Assembly (NCBI GenBank): GCA_015179045.1
Contig: WHUZ01000098.1
Span: forward strand, 124,001 to 188,000
Length of the DNA: 64,000 nucleotides
Source: Kalaharituber pfeilii
Taxonomy: Eukaryota; Ascomycota; Pezizomycetes; Pezizales; Pezizaceae
Direction: 5' to 3'
The translations under genes were made by a program, and so were the position numbers. Under the pieces are notes generated by a model. That model was given only the letters and a program-made list of their open reading frames with translations, had not been told where the DNA came from and searched no databases. Every line of letters begins with the position of its first letter. Position 1 is the first letter of the stretch. Shown here in pieces: positions 63,833-64,000 of the stretch.

Positions 63833-64000
63833 GCTGCTTAAGAAAAAAGACTTATTACCAGACTGTACTGTCAGGTTGTGGCAGCCGACTATTTCTCGGT
63901 TATCCGACTTCAAAGTTGCGAGACTTCTCAACCTAAAAGTACTCAGTACTTAACATCAGTTGACCTTATTAAAGCGAGAGGGGTATGCGATGGCTGCTTC
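63833..64000. other. Window edge, no gene recognised
   Basis: Nothing supported in the last 168 bp. Confidence 0.4.

Overview
The window looks like a repeat-rich filamentous ascomycete genome. Short GT-AG introns (about 50-110 nt) interrupt the genes. One gene encodes replication factor C subunit 3 and another a NACHT-ankyrin NLR. The retroelements are of Tad1-like LINE, Ty1/copia and gypsy-type LTR kinds, and several MITE families are present. The retroelement load and the NACHT-ankyrin gene would suit a truffle-like Pezizomycete, but that placement is inference. Nothing here looks bacterial, and I saw no rRNA, convincing tRNA or CRISPR.

Layout. 1-11.2 kb is a transposon nest: two inverted 3' halves of a Tad1-type LINE with RNase H (here LINE-1), a second LINE family (LINE-2) broken by later insertions, hAT-type MITEs, a long-TIR MITE and a solo LTR. 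12.5-16.7 kb is the most gene-like part, with a small basic hypothetical protein and RFC3. 16.9-24.9 kb holds a broken host gene split by a complete ORF1-only retroposon, tandem repeats and three more LINE-A derived insertions. 26.4-31.0 kb carries the NLR on the minus strand. 31-39.2 kb is mostly transposon relics plus a small Q-rich ORF. 40.0-43.2 kb and 48.7-52.3 kb are diverged copies of one segment, each with a gene joining a coiled-coil repeat region to a probable beta-trefoil. A copia fragment and an intact ORF1-only retroposon lie between them. 54.6-55.6 kb encodes a secreted cysteine-rich protein. 57.9-64 kb is MITE, minisatellites, a gypsy-type solo LTR, a decayed gene and LINE tails.

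The strongest theme is one retroposon family, called LINE-A here. Its 3' end is a short hairpin (outer stem CTCGC/GCGAG, inner stem GCCC/GGGC) followed by poly(A). About 30 copies occur. They range from complete 1.3-1.4 kb elements carrying 5'UTR, ORF1 and tail but no ORF2, down to insertions of 27-64 bp made only of the tail. Many have perfect 9-15 bp target-site duplications. Stem changes are often paired across copies, which argues for a selected RNA structure. The LINE-1 tail and two further tail classes (B and C) share the same outer-stem/inner-hairpin plan with different sequence, so several LINE lineages seem to use one 3' recognition architecture.

Most open reading frames in the window are antisense shadows or relics. 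Confident protein-coding genes are few: RFC3, the NLR, the secreted Cys-rich protein, the intact ORF1 at 46963-47847, the 211-aa protein at 13226, and possibly the Q-rich ORF at 36077.
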